DNA from: Herbiconiux sp. A18JL235
Lineage (GTDB): Bacteria > Actinomycetota > Actinomycetes > Actinomycetales > Microbacteriaceae
Length of the DNA: 64,000 nucleotides
Reading direction: 5' to 3'
Assembly (NCBI RefSeq): GCF_040939305.1
Contig: NZ_CP162511.1
Span: 3,596,001 to 3,660,000, forward strand
Shown here: positions 19,547 to 30,045 of the stretch, piece after piece
Numbering within the stretch: position 1 is the stretch's first letter
How the letters are laid out: each line of letters starts with the position of its first letter
The notes under the pieces: model-generated
What the model saw: the letters and a program-made list of their open reading frames with translations, nothing else
Told to the model about the DNA's origin: nothing
Databases searched by the model: none
Program-made: the position numbers and the translations under genes

Positions 19547-21058
19547 TCACTTCACCAGGGGGAACAGGATGGTCTCGCGGATGCCGAGACCGGTCAACGC
19601 CATGAGCAGCCGGTCGATGCCCATGCCCATGCCGCCCGACGGGGGCATGCCGAACTCGAGGGCGCGCAGGAACTCCTCGTCGAGGCGCATGGCCTCGTCG
19701 TCGCCGGCCGCCGCCTGCTTGGCCTGCTCGACGAAGCGCTCGCGCTGCACGACCGGGTCGACGAGCTCGGAGTAGCCGGTCGCCAGCTCGAAGCCGCGCA
19801 CGTAGAGGTCCCATTTCTCGACGACGCCCGGGATGCTGCGGTGGGCCCTCGTGAGCGGGCTGGTCTCGACGGGGAAGTCGAGCACGAAGGTGGGGCGCAC
19901 GAGGTCGCCCTTCACGAAGTGCTCCCAGAGCTCCTCGACCAGCTTGCCGTGGTTCGGCAGGTGCACCTCGACGCCCTCGCGGTCGGCGAGAGCTTGCAGC
20001 TCGGCGACGCTCGTCTCGGGGGTGATCTCGATGCCGGATGCAGCGGAGAGCGAGCCGTACATGCTGATGCGGTCCCACTCGCCGCCGAGGTCGTACTCGG
20101 TGCCGTCGGCCCAGGTCACCACGTGCGAGCCCGAGACCGCGAGAGCGGCGTTCTGCACGAGGGTCTGGGTGAGCTCGGCGATGGAGGTGTAGTCGCCGTA
20201 GGCCTCGTAGGCCTCGAGCATCGCGAACTCGGGGCTGTGCGTGGAGTCGGCGCCCTCGTTGCGGAAGTTGCGGTTGATCTCGAACACCCGGTCGATGCCG
20301 CCGACGACGGCGCGCTTGAGGAACAGCTCGGGCGCGATGCGCAGGTACAGCTCGGTGTCGAAGGCGTTCGAGTGGGTGACGAAGGGGCGGGCCGCGGCGC
20401 CGCCGTGGATGGTCTGCAGCATCGGCGTCTCGACCTCGAGGAAGTCGCGACCGGAGAAGGTGGAGCGCAGCGACGCCATGGTGAGCGCGCGGGTGCGCAC
20501 CATGCTGCGAGCCTGCTCGCGCACGATGAGATCGAGGTAGCGGTTGCGCATCCTGGTCTCTTCGGAGAGCTCGGAGTGCAGGTTCGGGAGGGGGAGGATG
20601 GCCTTCGCGGCGATCTTCCACTCTGTGACCATGACGCTCAGCTCGCCGCGACGCGAGGAGATGACCTCGCCGGCGACGAACAGGTGGTCGCCGAGGTCGA
20701 CGAGCTCCTTGAACCGGGCGAGCGACTCCTCACCCACGTTCGCGAGGGAGACCATGGCCTGGATGCGCGAGCCGTCACCCGACTGCAGCGACACGAAGCA
20801 CAGCTTGCCGGTGTTGCGGAGGTGCACCACACGGCCGGCGAGCCCCACCGTCTCGCCCGACACCTCGTCGGCCTGCAGATGACCCCACGCCGCGCGCACC
20901 GCGGGAATCGTCGTGGTGACCGGCACCGACACCGGGTACGCCTCCGCACCCGACTCGTTCAACCGCTCCCGCTTCGCCAGCCGCACCGCCTTCTGCTCGG
21001 AGATCTCCTCCTCGGAGGGCTCGTCAGCGATGGTGGAAGGCGCGGATGCGTCGGTCAT
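19547..21058 (-). CDS. lysS: Lysyl-tRNA synthetase, class II
   Basis: A 503-residue enzyme charging tRNA-Lys. The OB-fold anticodon-binding domain occupies about residues 60-165. The catalytic core shows class II motif 2 ([12 protein letters not shown]) and motif 3 ([15 protein letters not shown]). AAGGAG nine bases before the ATG fixes the start. It is the penultimate gene of the long minus-strand operon, 40 bases downstream of panC. Confidence 0.97.
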   Translation of the reverse strand: MTDASAPSTIADEPSEEEISEQKAVRLAKRERLNESGAEAYPVSVPVTTTIPAVRAAWGHLQADEVSGETVGLAGRVVHLRNTGKLCFVSLQSGDGSRIQAMVSLANVGEESLARFKELVDLGDHLFVAGEVISSRRGELSVMVTEWKIAAKAILPLPNLHSELSEETRMRNRYLDLIVREQARSMVRTRALTMASLRSTFSGRDFLEVETPMLQTIHGGAAARPFVTHSNAFDTELYLRIAPELFLKRAVVGGIDRVFEINRNFRNEGADSTHSPEFAMLEAYEAYGDYTSIAELTQTLVQNAALAVSGSHVVTWADGTEYDLGGEWDRISMYGSLSAASGIEITPETSVAELQALADREGVEVHLPNHGKLVEELWEHFVKGDLVRPTFVLDFPVETSPLTRAHRSIPGVVEKWDLYVRGFELATGYSELVDPVVQRERFVEQAKQAAAGDDEAMRLDEEFLRALEFGMPPSGGMGMGIDRLLMALTGLGIRETILFPLVK

Positions 21059-21098
21059 TCTGGGCAGGTCTCCTTGCGTCCCGTCCACTTTAGCCGGG

Positions 21099-22052
21099 CT
21101 AGTTGAGGTAGATGGCGCGGTTGTCGATGAGGCGGGTGTCGCCGACGGTGGCGGCGATGATGACGCGGGCGCGGCCGCGGTAGTCGTCGTCGACGGGGAG
21201 GAAGGTGTCGGGGTGCACCACGGCGAGGTAGTCGAGGTCGACGAGGTTCTCGCCCATCGCGGCGGCCTGGGCGGCGGCGAGCACGGCGTCGATGCCGCGG
21301 TCGGAGGCCGACTCGGCGGCCTCGAGCACGTGGGGCAGGGTGACGGCGGCACGTCGCTCACGGGCGTCGAGGAAGCGGTTGCGGCTGGAGAGCGCGAGCT
21401 CGTCGTCGTCGCGCACGGTCTCCAGCTCGTGCAGCTCGACGGGCATGTCGAGGTCGGCGATCATCCGGCGCACCAGGAAGACCTGCTGCGCATCCTTCTC
21501 TCCGAACAGCACGACGTCGGGCCCGACCGCGTTGAGCAGCTTCGCCACGACGGTGAGCACGCCGTCGAAGTGGCCGGGGCGGCTGCGCCCCTCGAACAGG
21601 GTGCCGACGCGGCCCGCGGTGACCCGGGTGGCGACGTCGCCGCGGGGGTAGAGGTCGTCGACACCGGGGGCGAACACGATGTCGGCGCCGGGGGTGACAC
21701 CGGCGAGGGCCGCGAGGTCGGCATCGAGGTCGCGCGGGTAGCGCTCGAGATCGGCGGGGTCGGTGAACTGCAGCGGGTTCACGAAGATCGACACCACCAC
21801 GACGTCGGCGAGCTCGGCCGCGCGTTCGACGAGCGCGAGGTGTCCGCGGTGCAGGGCGCCCATGGTCGGCACGAGCGCGACCCGCGGGCGCGACCCCTCC
21901 GCCTTCGCCGACCTGGTCACACCGCCGCGGCCGGCGACGGCCCGGGCGATCTCCTCCCGAACCTGCGCGACCGAGGTGGCCACGACGGGCGCCCCCCGCG
22001 GGGTGACGGGCGTGTCGTTCGACGTGACGACGGCGCCGGATGCTTCTGCCAC
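21099..22052 (-). CDS. panC: Pantothenate synthetase (pantoate-beta-alanine ligase)
   Basis: Joins pantoate and beta-alanine with ATP to give pantothenate, the CoA precursor. The 317-residue protein has the nucleotide-binding signature [14 protein letters not shown], the NPLQF motif and GEKDAQQV. The unusual first 45 residues are low complexity. It starts at GTG with AAGGAG seven bases upstream. DUF2520 lies 138 bases upstream, a linkage seen in many actinobacteria. Confidence 0.96.
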   Translation of the reverse strand: MAEASGAVVTSNDTPVTPRGAPVVATSVAQVREEIARAVAGRGGVTRSAKAEGSRPRVALVPTMGALHRGHLALVERAAELADVVVVSIFVNPLQFTDPADLERYPRDLDADLAALAGVTPGADIVFAPGVDDLYPRGDVATRVTAGRVGTLFEGRSRPGHFDGVLTVVAKLLNAVGPDVVLFGEKDAQQVFLVRRMIADLDMPVELHELETVRDDDELALSSRNRFLDARERRAAVTLPHVLEAAESASDRGIDAVLAAAQAAAMGENLVDLDYLAVVHPDTFLPVDDDYRGRARVIIAATVGDTRLIDNRAIYLN

Positions 22053-22190
22053 CGGGGGCTCCTTCAGTGCTGATGCGTCGGCCGGCGAGGTGCCCGGCCG
22101 CTTCCCGATGCTACCCCGTCGCCGACGGCGCCCGGCCGCGGCGGCGGCGAAACCCGCGCCCGGGACCCCGGTGCCGCAGGCCCTCGTGCC

Positions 22191-22895
22191 TCAGACCCCC
22201 GCGCCGCCCCCGGCGCGCAGCAGCGCGTTCTCGACGGCCGAGCGCATGAGCGGTGCGAGCATCCGCCCCGGAGCTTCCACACCGATGCCCTCGAGCAGAC
22301 CCGCCGCCTGGTCGACGATCGCCGTCGAGAAGGTGGTGGCCGTCTCGACCGCCTCGGCGTAGGCGGCCCGATCACCCTCGGCGACCACGACGGGCTCCCC
22401 GCCCATCTCGACCACGAGCGCCTGCGCGATGGGGAGCACAGGCCCGGGGGCGGTGACGGCGAAGTGCGTGCCCGCGAGCCGCGCGACGTCGATGCTGGTT
22501 CCGGTGAACGCCATCGCGGGGTGCACAGCGAGCGGGATGACCCCGGCCGCCCGCGCCGGCGCGAACACCTCGGTACCGAACTGGGGTGCGGTGTGCAGCA
22601 CGAGCTGGCCCATCTGCCAGGTGCCGGTCTCGGCCAGCCCGGCCACGAGCTGCTCGAGCTGGTCGGAGGGAACGGCGAGCACCACGAGCTCGCTGCGCTC
22701 GACCAGCTCCGGCACCGTGAGCACGGGCACCCCGGGAAGGATCGTCTCGGCGCGCTCCACGCTCTCCCGCGAGATGGCCGCGATGCCCACGAGCATGTGC
22801 CCCGCCCCGGCCAGCGCCGCCCCGAGCACGGGCCCCACGCGCCCCGCGCCGACGATCCCGACACCGAGCCGGCCCGTGCGTTCCGACGGTCTCAT
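22191..22895 (-). CDS. Rossmann-like/DUF2520 domain protein
   Basis: A 234-residue protein. Residues 10-125 form an NAD(P)-binding fold (VGIVGAGRVGPVLGAALAGAG) and the remainder is the DUF2520 helical domain (HPAMAFTG, PLMRSAVENALLRAG). It resembles ketopantoate/6-phosphogluconate reductases and is often encoded next to panC, so a role in pantothenate supply has been suggested but is not established. It overlaps the PH-domain gene by four bases (ATGA). Confidence 0.85.
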   Translation of the reverse strand: MRPSERTGRLGVGIVGAGRVGPVLGAALAGAGHMLVGIAAISRESVERAETILPGVPVLTVPELVERSELVVLAVPSDQLEQLVAGLAETGTWQMGQLVLHTAPQFGTEVFAPARAAGVIPLAVHPAMAFTGTSIDVARLAGTHFAVTAPGPVLPIAQALVVEMGGEPVVVAEGDRAAYAEAVETATTFSTAIVDQAAGLLEGIGVEAPGRMLAPLMRSAVENALLRAGGGAGV

Positions 22896-24556
22896 CCCTC
22901 TCCCTCCGCCCACCGGTGGCTCCGGTCGGATGCCGCTGCCGCGACGGCAGCGGCGGTCCAGTTCTCGAACGCCTCGGTTCCGGTGCGCCTGTCGACGGCG
23001 CGCGCCTCGGCCCGCACCGGCCCCGACACGGTGTGCACGAGCACCGAGACCAGGTCGAGCATCCGGTCGATCGGCCCCTGGGCGACACGGATGCTCTGCA
23101 CCCGCGCCCACGGCACCACGACGAGCCTCCGCCACACGAAGCCGGAGCGCAGCAGCACGGCGTCGGGCGTGGCGGCGAATCCCGTGCGCCGCCACGACAG
23201 CGGCCGCAGCGGCCAGGCCCGCCGGGGCGAGTCGGTGAACCCCTCCCCCGCCCGGGCCGTCAGCCCGGCGAGCACCAGGTCGCGGGTGGTCTGCCCCGTG
23301 AGACCGGGCAGGAGGAGGCCGAGCACCTTGCGCACGTCGTCGAGGGTGCCGACGGGCAGCATGGTGGTCGAGGTCTGGGCACTTCCCTCTCCTGCGGCCC
23401 CGGCGCGGTTGATGCGGATGACCCACCACCCGGCCGGCCGCCACAGCAACGGCTGGCTGACCTCGATGGCGTGGATGCGGCCGGGCGGCACGGTGTCGTT
23501 GCTGGTGGAGAGCAGGCCGAACCCCACGCGCACGCCGTCGGGCGTGGCGGCGATGCTGTAGCGCAGCGATCTGGTGAAGCGGTTGACGTAGTACCCGATC
23601 GCCGCCAGGAGGCCAGGGATGATGAAGAAGGCGAAGAACTCCAGCCGTCCCTGCACCGACATCACGACGAAGAAGACACCGACGGCGAGCAGGGCGACGG
23701 TGAATCCGCTGAGCACCCATGACCCGATGAGGCGGCCGGGCCGGATGCGCACCACCGACTCCGGCGGCGCGGCCTCGGGATCGAGCTCAGGGGCGAGGAA
23801 CTCGCGCACCCGCTGGTTGACGATGCCGGTCTCCGGCGTCGGCGGGAACGGCGCGCCCGGTGCGAGCGGCGCCCCGGCGGGCTCGGTCTCAGGCGGCGAC
23901 GCCGCGGCGCCCGACGCGGCGGTCGCCCGTGTCTCCGCCGTCGCCTCGGCCCTGGCCCCCGACGCCAGCAGCAGCACGGCGCGGCGCAGCTCGTCGGCCC
24001 CGGCGCTGCCGAGGTAGGCCAGCTGCACCTTCGCGTCCTGCCCCGCGACACTGATGTCGAGCTTGGCCGCACCGAACAGCCGCGCGAACAGTGGTCGGCT
24101 GATGGCGACGCCCTGGATGCGGTCGAGTCGCGCCCGGCGATGGGTGCGGAACAGGACGCCGCTGCGCATCTCGACGACCTCGTCGCCGACGCGGAAGGTG
24201 TGCATGCGCCAGGAGAGGTAGAAGCCCGCGATGCCCACCACGAGCCCGACGATGACGGCGAGCCCGACCCAGCCGAGCTGGCCGCGCTCGTAGGCGACCT
24301 CGAACGGGTCGCCCGGGAGTTCGGGTGCCCCGAACACCCAGTCGACGAGTCGCTCCCGGAAGTTCGCCAGCGCGAAGCCGAGGACGGCGACCAGGACGAT
24401 GCCGCCGCGCAGCAGCGGCGTCGCGGGGTGGAGGCGGTGCCACTCCCCGTCGGCGAGCTCGGTGTGGGCCGCTGGCGCCGGGTGCGGCGGGTGCACCGGG
24501 TGCGCCCCGGCGGCCCGCTGGGCCGCCGGTTCGGGCTGTGGGGTGGGCTCGCTCAC
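22892..24556 (-). CDS. PH-domain (bPH2/YdbT-type) membrane protein
   Basis: A 554-residue membrane protein with several bacterial PH (bPH2) repeats. The first follows two membrane segments (about residues 50-70 and 95-120) and reads FRTHRRARLDRIQGVAI. Others begin at LRYSIAATPDGVRVGFGLL and WRRTGFAATPDAVLLRSGF. A disordered Ala/Pro-rich insert lies near 205-255. GTG start overlaps the upstream stop (GTGA). YdbS/YdbT-like pairs are implicated in envelope stress resistance; the role here is inferred only from the pairing with the next gene. Confidence 0.82.
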   Translation of the reverse strand: MSEPTPQPEPAAQRAAGAHPVHPPHPAPAAHTELADGEWHRLHPATPLLRGGIVLVAVLGFALANFRERLVDWVFGAPELPGDPFEVAYERGQLGWVGLAVIVGLVVGIAGFYLSWRMHTFRVGDEVVEMRSGVLFRTHRRARLDRIQGVAISRPLFARLFGAAKLDISVAGQDAKVQLAYLGSAGADELRRAVLLLASGARAEATAETRATAASGAAASPPETEPAGAPLAPGAPFPPTPETGIVNQRVREFLAPELDPEAAPPESVVRIRPGRLIGSWVLSGFTVALLAVGVFFVVMSVQGRLEFFAFFIIPGLLAAIGYYVNRFTRSLRYSIAATPDGVRVGFGLLSTSNDTVPPGRIHAIEVSQPLLWRPAGWWVIRINRAGAAGEGSAQTSTTMLPVGTLDDVRKVLGLLLPGLTGQTTRDLVLAGLTARAGEGFTDSPRRAWPLRPLSWRRTGFAATPDAVLLRSGFVWRRLVVVPWARVQSIRVAQGPIDRMLDLVSVLVHTVSGPVRAEARAVDRRTGTEAFENWTAAAVAAAASDRSHRWAEGEG

Positions 24557-25032
24557 AGCCCCGCCCGGCGCGACTCGGCGAGCCCCACCAGCTCGTCGCG
24601 AAGGGCTGTCGCCTCGGCGTCGACGAGCCCCGGGATCGACACCCCCGTCGCCGCGGCCGCCGTGACGAACTTGAGCTCGGCGAGGCCGAGCGCCCTGGCC
24701 ACCGGCCCGCGGTTGATGTCGATGAGCTGCATGCGGCCGTACGGCACCGCGACGACCCGGTGGAACATGATGCCGCGGCGAAAGACCAGGTCGTCGGCCC
24801 GCAGCTGGTACCCGATCGATCGCACGCGGCGGGGGGCGAGCACCACGAGCACCACGCCGATGACCGCGGCGAGGCCGAGCGCCGGCCAGCCGAACCAGGT
24901 TCCCAGCACGATGAACGGCACCGTCACCCCGCACAGCACCAGGGCTCCGACGATGCTGGAGACGAGTTCGACGCCGAGGTACTTCGGGCTCACCCGCCGC
25001 CAGTCGCCCTCGATGGTCAGCCGGTCAGCCAT
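24553..25032 (-). CDS. PH-domain (bPH2/YdbS-type) membrane protein
   Basis: A 159-residue partner of the larger PH-domain protein. Two hydrophobic segments at about residues 25-65 are followed by one bPH2 domain (IGYQLRADDLVFRRGIMF, GRMQLIDINRGPVARALG). The ATG at 25032 has GGAG seven bases upstream and overlaps the DUF3180 stop by eight bases; an upstream ATG at 25047 is less well placed. Confidence 0.83.
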   Translation of the reverse strand: MADRLTIEGDWRRVSPKYLGVELVSSIVGALVLCGVTVPFIVLGTWFGWPALGLAAVIGVVLVVLAPRRVRSIGYQLRADDLVFRRGIMFHRVVAVPYGRMQLIDINRGPVARALGLAELKFVTAAAATGVSIPGLVDAEATALRDELVGLAESRRAGL

Positions 25033-25489
25033 GGTGGTGCTCCGCATCCGGTTCGTCGGGGGGAAGGGTGCACAGGCGCTCGGCGACGAGCCCGGCGACC
25101 AGCAGCACCGCGCCGGAGACGGCGACGGCGACCCCGGGCCAGAGCGAGCCGGTGTCGGCGACGACCGGGCGGGTGACGAGGAACGCGACGACCCCCGCGC
25201 CGAACCCGGCGATGAGCCCGCCGACGAGGCTCGACGCCTTCGCGAGCACCACCACGCGCATGGCGCGGAACGGGTTGATGCGTGCCGTCGAGGTGCCCTT
25301 GATGGAACGGCGGATGGGGATGGCGAGCGCCAGCACGATCGCGGCGACGACGAGGAGGGTGAGCGCGATGGTGAACGGCGGGATGAGCACCGGCCACCCG
25401 GCCGACGCCAGCAACACCTCGAGCACGAACCCGACGGCGACCCCGACGGCCACGAAGATGACGACGGTCAGCGGATGCGTGTGCCTCAC
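25025..25489 (-). CDS. DUF3180 membrane protein
   Basis: A 154-residue protein with four hydrophobic segments (residues 8-30, 36-58, 82-103 and 115-138), beginning MRHTHPLTVVIFVAVGVAVG. DUF3180 proteins directly follow folK in many actinobacteria and have no known function. The GTG start overlaps the folBK stop (GTGA). Confidence 0.85.
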   Translation of the reverse strand: MRHTHPLTVVIFVAVGVAVGFVLEVLLASAGWPVLIPPFTIALTLLVVAAIVLALAIPIRRSIKGTSTARINPFRAMRVVVLAKASSLVGGLIAGFGAGVVAFLVTRPVVADTGSLWPGVAVAVSGAVLLVAGLVAERLCTLPPDEPDAEHHHG

Positions 25490-26415
25490 CTGGTCTCACC
25501 CACGTACGGCCGGAGGGTCGTCTCGGGGATGAGTTCGAGCAGCGCGTCGGCACGGCCGAGACCCGGGAGCACCGCGTCGGGGTCGATCTCGAGCCAGGGC
25601 ACGAGCACGAAGTCGCGGATGCCGGCGCGCGGGTGGGGCAGGGTGAGCCGTGGGGTGTCGATCTCGAGCCGCCCGTAGGAGACGATGTCGACGTCGAGGG
25701 TGCGATCGCCCCAGCGCTCGGCGCGCACCCTGCCGTGGGCGTGCTCGACGGCGTTCACGACGTCGAGCAGCGCGGTGGGCCCGAGGGTGGTGCTGATGAT
25801 GCCCACACCGTTGAGGTAGCCGGGCGCGTCGAAGTCGATGCCATCGGGCTTCACGGCGACCGTCTCGTACAGGCGGGAGACGCCGAGCACCTCGATTCCC
25901 GGGGTGGCGGCGAGTTCTGCGACCGCCGCGTTCACGGTGGCCTCGCGGTCGCCGAGGTTGCTGCCGAAGGCGAGCACGGCGCGCACCGCCTCCGGGGGTG
26001 TCGGGGTCGCGGCATCCGGAGCTCCGACTCGTTCGCGCACGATGGTGATGGAGACGTCGCCGAACGGCACCGTGATGGGAGCATCCGGTTTGTGCACGAC
26101 GACACTCACGCGCTGCACGGGGCGGTGGGCGAGCACGACACCCGCGACCCGCTCGGCGAGGGTCTCGATGAGGTCGACCGGGTCGGCGGCGACGGCGGCC
26201 GCGATCTCGACGGCGAGCTCGCCGTAGTGCACGGTGGCCGAGAGATCGTCGCCGGCGGCGGCCGGGGCGGTGTCGAGCCAGAGCTCGACGTCGACGACGA
26301 AGAGCTGGCCGTTCTCGCGCTCGAAGTCGAACACGCCGTGGTGGGCGAAGACCTCGAGCCCGGTGAGGCTCAGGCGGTCGAGCTCGGGCCGGTGGTGCGG
26401 CTGCTCGGCTGTCAT
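25486..26415 (-). CDS. folBK: Bifunctional dihydroneopterin aldolase / HPPK (FolB-FolK fusion)
   Basis: A 309-residue fusion catalysing two consecutive folate steps. Residues 10-130 are FolB (LTGLEVFAHHGVFDFERENG, ETLAERVAGVVL), producing 6-hydroxymethyl-dihydropterin. Residues 150-300 are FolK (LAFGSNLGDRE, WGDRTLDVDIVSYG, LPHPRAGIRDFVL), which pyrophosphorylates it. In many relatives these are separate genes. It overlaps folP by four bases (ATGA). Confidence 0.93.
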   Translation of the reverse strand: MTAEQPHHRPELDRLSLTGLEVFAHHGVFDFERENGQLFVVDVELWLDTAPAAAGDDLSATVHYGELAVEIAAAVAADPVDLIETLAERVAGVVLAHRPVQRVSVVVHKPDAPITVPFGDVSITIVRERVGAPDAATPTPPEAVRAVLAFGSNLGDREATVNAAVAELAATPGIEVLGVSRLYETVAVKPDGIDFDAPGYLNGVGIISTTLGPTALLDVVNAVEHAHGRVRAERWGDRTLDVDIVSYGRLEIDTPRLTLPHPRAGIRDFVLVPWLEIDPDAVLPGLGRADALLELIPETTLRPYVGETR

Positions 26416-27236
26416 CGGGCGGCTCCGTTCTGCCAGGCCCCGGCCACGGCGAGAGCCGTGCGGGTGAGAGTGACGTCGTGCACGCGCACGCCCCAGACGC
26501 CGTCGCGGGCGGCGAGGCCGGCCACGACGGCCGAGGAGAGGTCGCGGTCGGCGGGGTCGTCGCCGCCCGGTTCCAGCTCGCCGAGGAAGCGTTTGCGCGA
26601 CGCCCCGACGAGCACCGGGAGGCCGAGCGCGGTGAGCCTCGGCAGGTGACCGAGCAGCGCCCAGTTGTGCTCGGCGTTCTTCGCGAAGCCGAGGCCGGGG
26701 TCGAGGATGAGCTGCTCGGGGTCGGCGCCCTTCACGATGAGCTGGGCGGCCCGCAGCTCGAGCTCGCCGATCACCTCGCCCACCACGTCTCGATAGTGCG
26801 CGTTCTGCACCATGGTGTCGCTCGCCCCGCGCCAGTGCATCACCACGAACCGGATGCCGGAGGCGATGACGAGCTCGTCCATCTCGGGGTCGGCGAGGCC
26901 GCCGGAGACGTCGTTCACGATCGTGGCGCCCGCCGCGATGGCGGCCTCGGCGGTCGACGCGTTCATGGTGTCGACGCTCACCGTGATGTCGCGGGCGACG
27001 AGCTCGCGGATGACCGGGAGCACCCGGCGCTGCTCCTCGGAGACGGCGACCCGCGAGGCCCCGGGGCGGGTCGACTCGCCGCCGACGTCGATGATGTGCG
27101 CCCCGCGCTCGACCAGGTCTACGGCGTGCGCGACGGCGGCATCGCGGTCGAGGTACCGGCCGCCGTCGCTGAACGAGTCGGTCGTGACGTTGAGGATGCC
27201 CATGATGCGGGTCTGCCCCTGAGCGACGACGGTCAT
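26412..27236 (-). CDS. folP: Dihydropteroate synthase
   Basis: A 274-residue TIM-barrel enzyme joining the pterin pyrophosphate to p-aminobenzoate; the sulfonamide target. Visible signatures are GILNVTTDSFSDGG, DVGGESTRPGA, the SVDT motif, NDVSGG, DPGLGFAKN and GASRKRFLG. It overlaps folE and folBK by four bases each, so the folate genes are translationally coupled. Confidence 0.97.
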   Translation of the reverse strand: MTVVAQGQTRIMGILNVTTDSFSDGGRYLDRDAAVAHAVDLVERGAHIIDVGGESTRPGASRVAVSEEQRRVLPVIRELVARDITVSVDTMNASTAEAAIAAGATIVNDVSGGLADPEMDELVIASGIRFVVMHWRGASDTMVQNAHYRDVVGEVIGELELRAAQLIVKGADPEQLILDPGLGFAKNAEHNWALLGHLPRLTALGLPVLVGASRKRFLGELEPGGDDPADRDLSSAVVAGLAARDGVWGVRVHDVTLTRTALAVAGAWQNGAAR

Positions 27237-27880
27237 CGGCCGAGCCCCCGGGTGGCACCCAGCAGCGCGGTCACCTCGGCCCGGGCCGCCGGCTCGGCGA
27301 GGCTGCCGCGCGCCGAGAGGGTGACCGTGGTGCTGCCGGTCTGTCGCGGCCCTCGTGCGGTGACACAGCCGTGCCGTGCGTCGAGCACGACGAGCACGCC
27401 CCGGGCGTCGAGCGCGCGTTCGAGGGCGTCGGCGATGTCGTCGGTGAGCCGCTCCTGCAGCTGGAGCCGCGAGGAGGCCGACTCGACGACGGCGACGATC
27501 GAGCCCAGCCCGGCGACGCGGCCGGAGGGCACGTAGGCCACGTGGGCGACGCCCTCGAAGGGCAGCAGGTGGTGCTCGCAGACGGAGCGGAAAGCGATGT
27601 CGCGCAGCAGCACGGGCTGGGCGGGAAGGCCGCCGCCGACACGCGCATCCGTCGCCGTCGCCGGGTCCGACGCCGTCGCCGTCGCCGAGCTCACCGGCGA
27701 CGGGTCGAAGGTCGAGCGCAGCGCGTCGGCGGGGTCGACGCCGACGCCCGCGAACAGCTCGGCGTAGAGCTCGGCCACCCGCCGCGGGGTCTGCTCGAGA
27801 CCCTCGCGGGCAGGGTCGTCGCCGAGCGCGGCGAGGAGCTCGCTGACCGCGGCCTCGATCCTGTCACGGTCGACCGACAC
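27233..27880 (-). CDS. folE: GTP cyclohydrolase I
   Basis: Converts GTP to dihydroneopterin triphosphate, the entry to folate synthesis. The 215-residue protein carries the zinc ligands in SVCEHHLLPFEG and RHGCVTARG and the substrate motif ASSRLQLQERLT. A Ser/Ala/Thr-rich insert (around residues 70-90) is unusual in length. The GTG start lies eight bases after the ftsH stop with no clear ribosome site, suggesting coupling to ftsH translation. Confidence 0.95.
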   Translation of the reverse strand: MSVDRDRIEAAVSELLAALGDDPAREGLEQTPRRVAELYAELFAGVGVDPADALRSTFDPSPVSSATATASDPATATDARVGGGLPAQPVLLRDIAFRSVCEHHLLPFEGVAHVAYVPSGRVAGLGSIVAVVESASSRLQLQERLTDDIADALERALDARGVLVVLDARHGCVTARGPRQTGSTTVTLSARGSLAEPAARAEVTALLGATRGLGR

Positions 27881-27888
27881 GACGCGGC

Positions 27889-29904
27889 CTAGGCGGTGGC
27901 GGGGCGCGGGTTGAAGCCCGGGCTGCGCTTGGGCTTCGTCTCGGGCTGCGGCTCCGGCTCGGAACCCACGCTGCCGTCGACGGCGGCGCCGTCGATCGGG
28001 GCCTTCGACGGGAACTCCACCGGGGGCAGGCTCGACACGGGGCGCTTGTCGCTCGAGAGCCACTGCGGGCGCGGCGCGAGCTTCTTCACCCCGGCGAAGA
28101 TCTCGGCGAGTTGGTCGTGGTCGAGGGTCTCCTTCTCGAGCAGCGCCGCGGCGAGCTTGTCGAGGATGTCGCGGTTCTCGTTGAGCACCTGCCAGGCCTC
28201 GTCGTGGGCGGCTTCGATGAGGCCGCGCACCTCGGCGTCGACCTGCTGCGCGAGGCTCTCGGAGTAGTCGCGCTCATGCCCCATGTTGCGGCCGAGGAAC
28301 ATCTCGCCCGAGGCGCTGCCGAGCTTCACGGCGCCGAGCGAAGCGGTCATGCCGTACTCGGTCACCATCTTGCGGGCGGTGCCGGTGGCCTTCTCGATGT
28401 CGTTCGAGGCGCCGGTGGTGGGGTCGTGGAACACGACCTCCTCGGCGACGCGGCCGCCCATGGCGTAGGCGAGCTGGTCGAGCAGCTCGTTGCGGCTCAC
28501 CGAGTAGCGGTCTTCGAGGGGCAGCACCATGGTGTAGCCGAGGGCACGGCCGCGCGGGAGGATGGTGACCTTCGTGACGGGGTCGGTGTGGTTCATCGCC
28601 GCCGCCACCAGCGCGTGGCCGCCCTCGTGGTAGGCCGTCACCAGCTTCTCCTGGTCGCGCATGACGCGGGTGCGGCGCTGGGGGCCGGCGATGACGCGGT
28701 CGATCGCCTCGTCGAGTGCGCGGTTGTCGATGAGCTGGGCGTTGCTGCGGGCGGTGAGGAGCGCCGCCTCATTGAGCACGTTGGCGAGGTCGGCACCCGT
28801 GAAGCCCGGGGTCTTGCGGGCGACCACGTCGAGGTCGACGCCGGCCGCGAGAGGCTTGCCCTTGCCGTGCACCTCGAGGATCTTGCGGCGACCGCCGAGG
28901 TCGGGGGCGTCGACGCCGATCTGGCGGTCGAAGCGGCCCGGGCGCAAGAGGGCGGGGTCGAGGATGTCGGGGCGGTTGGTGGCGGCGATGAGGATGACGT
29001 TCGTCTTCACGTCGAAGCCGTCCATCTCGACCAGCAGCTGGTTGAGGGTCTGCTCGCGCTCGTCGTGACCGCCGCCCATGCCGGCACCGCGGTGACGGCC
29101 GACCGCGTCGATCTCGTCGATGAAGATGATGGCGGGCGAGTTCTCCTTCGCCTGCGTGAACAGGTCGCGCACCCGGCTCGCGCCGACACCCACGAACATC
29201 TCGACGAAGTCGGAGCCCGAGATGGAGTAGAAGGGCACGCCCGCCTCACCCGCGACGGCGCGGGCGAGCAGCGTCTTCCCGGTGCCGGGAGGGCCGTACA
29301 GCAGCACGCCCTTCGGGATGCGGGCGCCCACGGCGAGGAACTTGGCGGGCTCCTTCAGGAAGTCCTTGATCTCCTCGAGCTCCTCGAGCGCCTCCTCGGC
29401 GCCGGCGACGTCGTCGAAGGTGACCTTCGGGGTCTCCTTCGTGACGAGCTTCGCCTTCGACTTGCCGAACTGCATCACCCGGTTGCCGCCGCCCTGCATG
29501 CCGGAGAGCATGAACCAGAAGAAGGCGGCGATGAGGAGGATGGGGAGGAAGAGGCCGAGCGCCGAGAGGAACCAGTTGGTCTGCGGAACCTGGTCGTCGT
29601 AGCCGTCGGCGGGCTTCGCATCCGTCACCGCGGTGACGACCTCGTCGCCACGGGGCGCCACGTAGTAGAACTGCACCTTCTGGCCGAACTCGTCGTCGGG
29701 GTTCGTGAGGGTCATGTCGACCCGCTGCTCACCGTCGATGATGGTGGCTTCGGAGACCTTGCCGCTCGAGAGCAGGCCGAGGCCCTCCTGCGTCGTGATC
29801 TGGCGGTAGCCCCCGCTCGTGATCAGGCTGAAACCGATCCACAGAGCGATCGCACCCAGGATGATGTACGGAATGGGAGATCGAAGGATGCGTTTCGCGT
29901 TCAT
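27889..29904 (-). CDS. ftsH: ATP-dependent zinc metalloprotease FtsH
   Basis: A 671-residue membrane-bound AAA+ protease for membrane quality control. Two membrane helices (residues 11-30 and 111-135) flank the extracytoplasmic segment. Walker A is GPPGTGKT (204-211), Walker [10 protein letters not shown], the SRH region RPGRFDRQI, and the zinc motif HEGGH is at 426-430. The C-terminal tail is disordered, acidic then basic. It precedes the folate genes, a common actinobacterial arrangement. Confidence 0.97.
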   Translation of the reverse strand: MNAKRILRSPIPYIILGAIALWIGFSLITSGGYRQITTQEGLGLLSSGKVSEATIIDGEQRVDMTLTNPDDEFGQKVQFYYVAPRGDEVVTAVTDAKPADGYDDQVPQTNWFLSALGLFLPILLIAAFFWFMLSGMQGGGNRVMQFGKSKAKLVTKETPKVTFDDVAGAEEALEELEEIKDFLKEPAKFLAVGARIPKGVLLYGPPGTGKTLLARAVAGEAGVPFYSISGSDFVEMFVGVGASRVRDLFTQAKENSPAIIFIDEIDAVGRHRGAGMGGGHDEREQTLNQLLVEMDGFDVKTNVILIAATNRPDILDPALLRPGRFDRQIGVDAPDLGGRRKILEVHGKGKPLAAGVDLDVVARKTPGFTGADLANVLNEAALLTARSNAQLIDNRALDEAIDRVIAGPQRRTRVMRDQEKLVTAYHEGGHALVAAAMNHTDPVTKVTILPRGRALGYTMVLPLEDRYSVSRNELLDQLAYAMGGRVAEEVVFHDPTTGASNDIEKATGTARKMVTEYGMTASLGAVKLGSASGEMFLGRNMGHERDYSESLAQQVDAEVRGLIEAAHDEAWQVLNENRDILDKLAAALLEKETLDHDQLAEIFAGVKKLAPRPQWLSSDKRPVSSLPPVEFPSKAPIDGAAVDGSVGSEPEPQPETKPKRSPGFNPRPATA

Positions 29905-30045
29905 GTCTCTTCATCGCTCAAGTGCCGCGAGGCTCGGCACGGTGCCTATGTCGGTGGTGCAACAGTACCCGCCGCGCGCTGGACGCCGCCTTCATGTTCC
30001 CCGTGGGCGTAACGAGCGCGCGCCCACCTCCCGCCGGGCGCCCGG

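Noticed and set aside
28111..30012. Long open frame antisense to ftsH
   Set aside because: Shadow frame of a highly conserved gene; composition is biased and no domain is visible.
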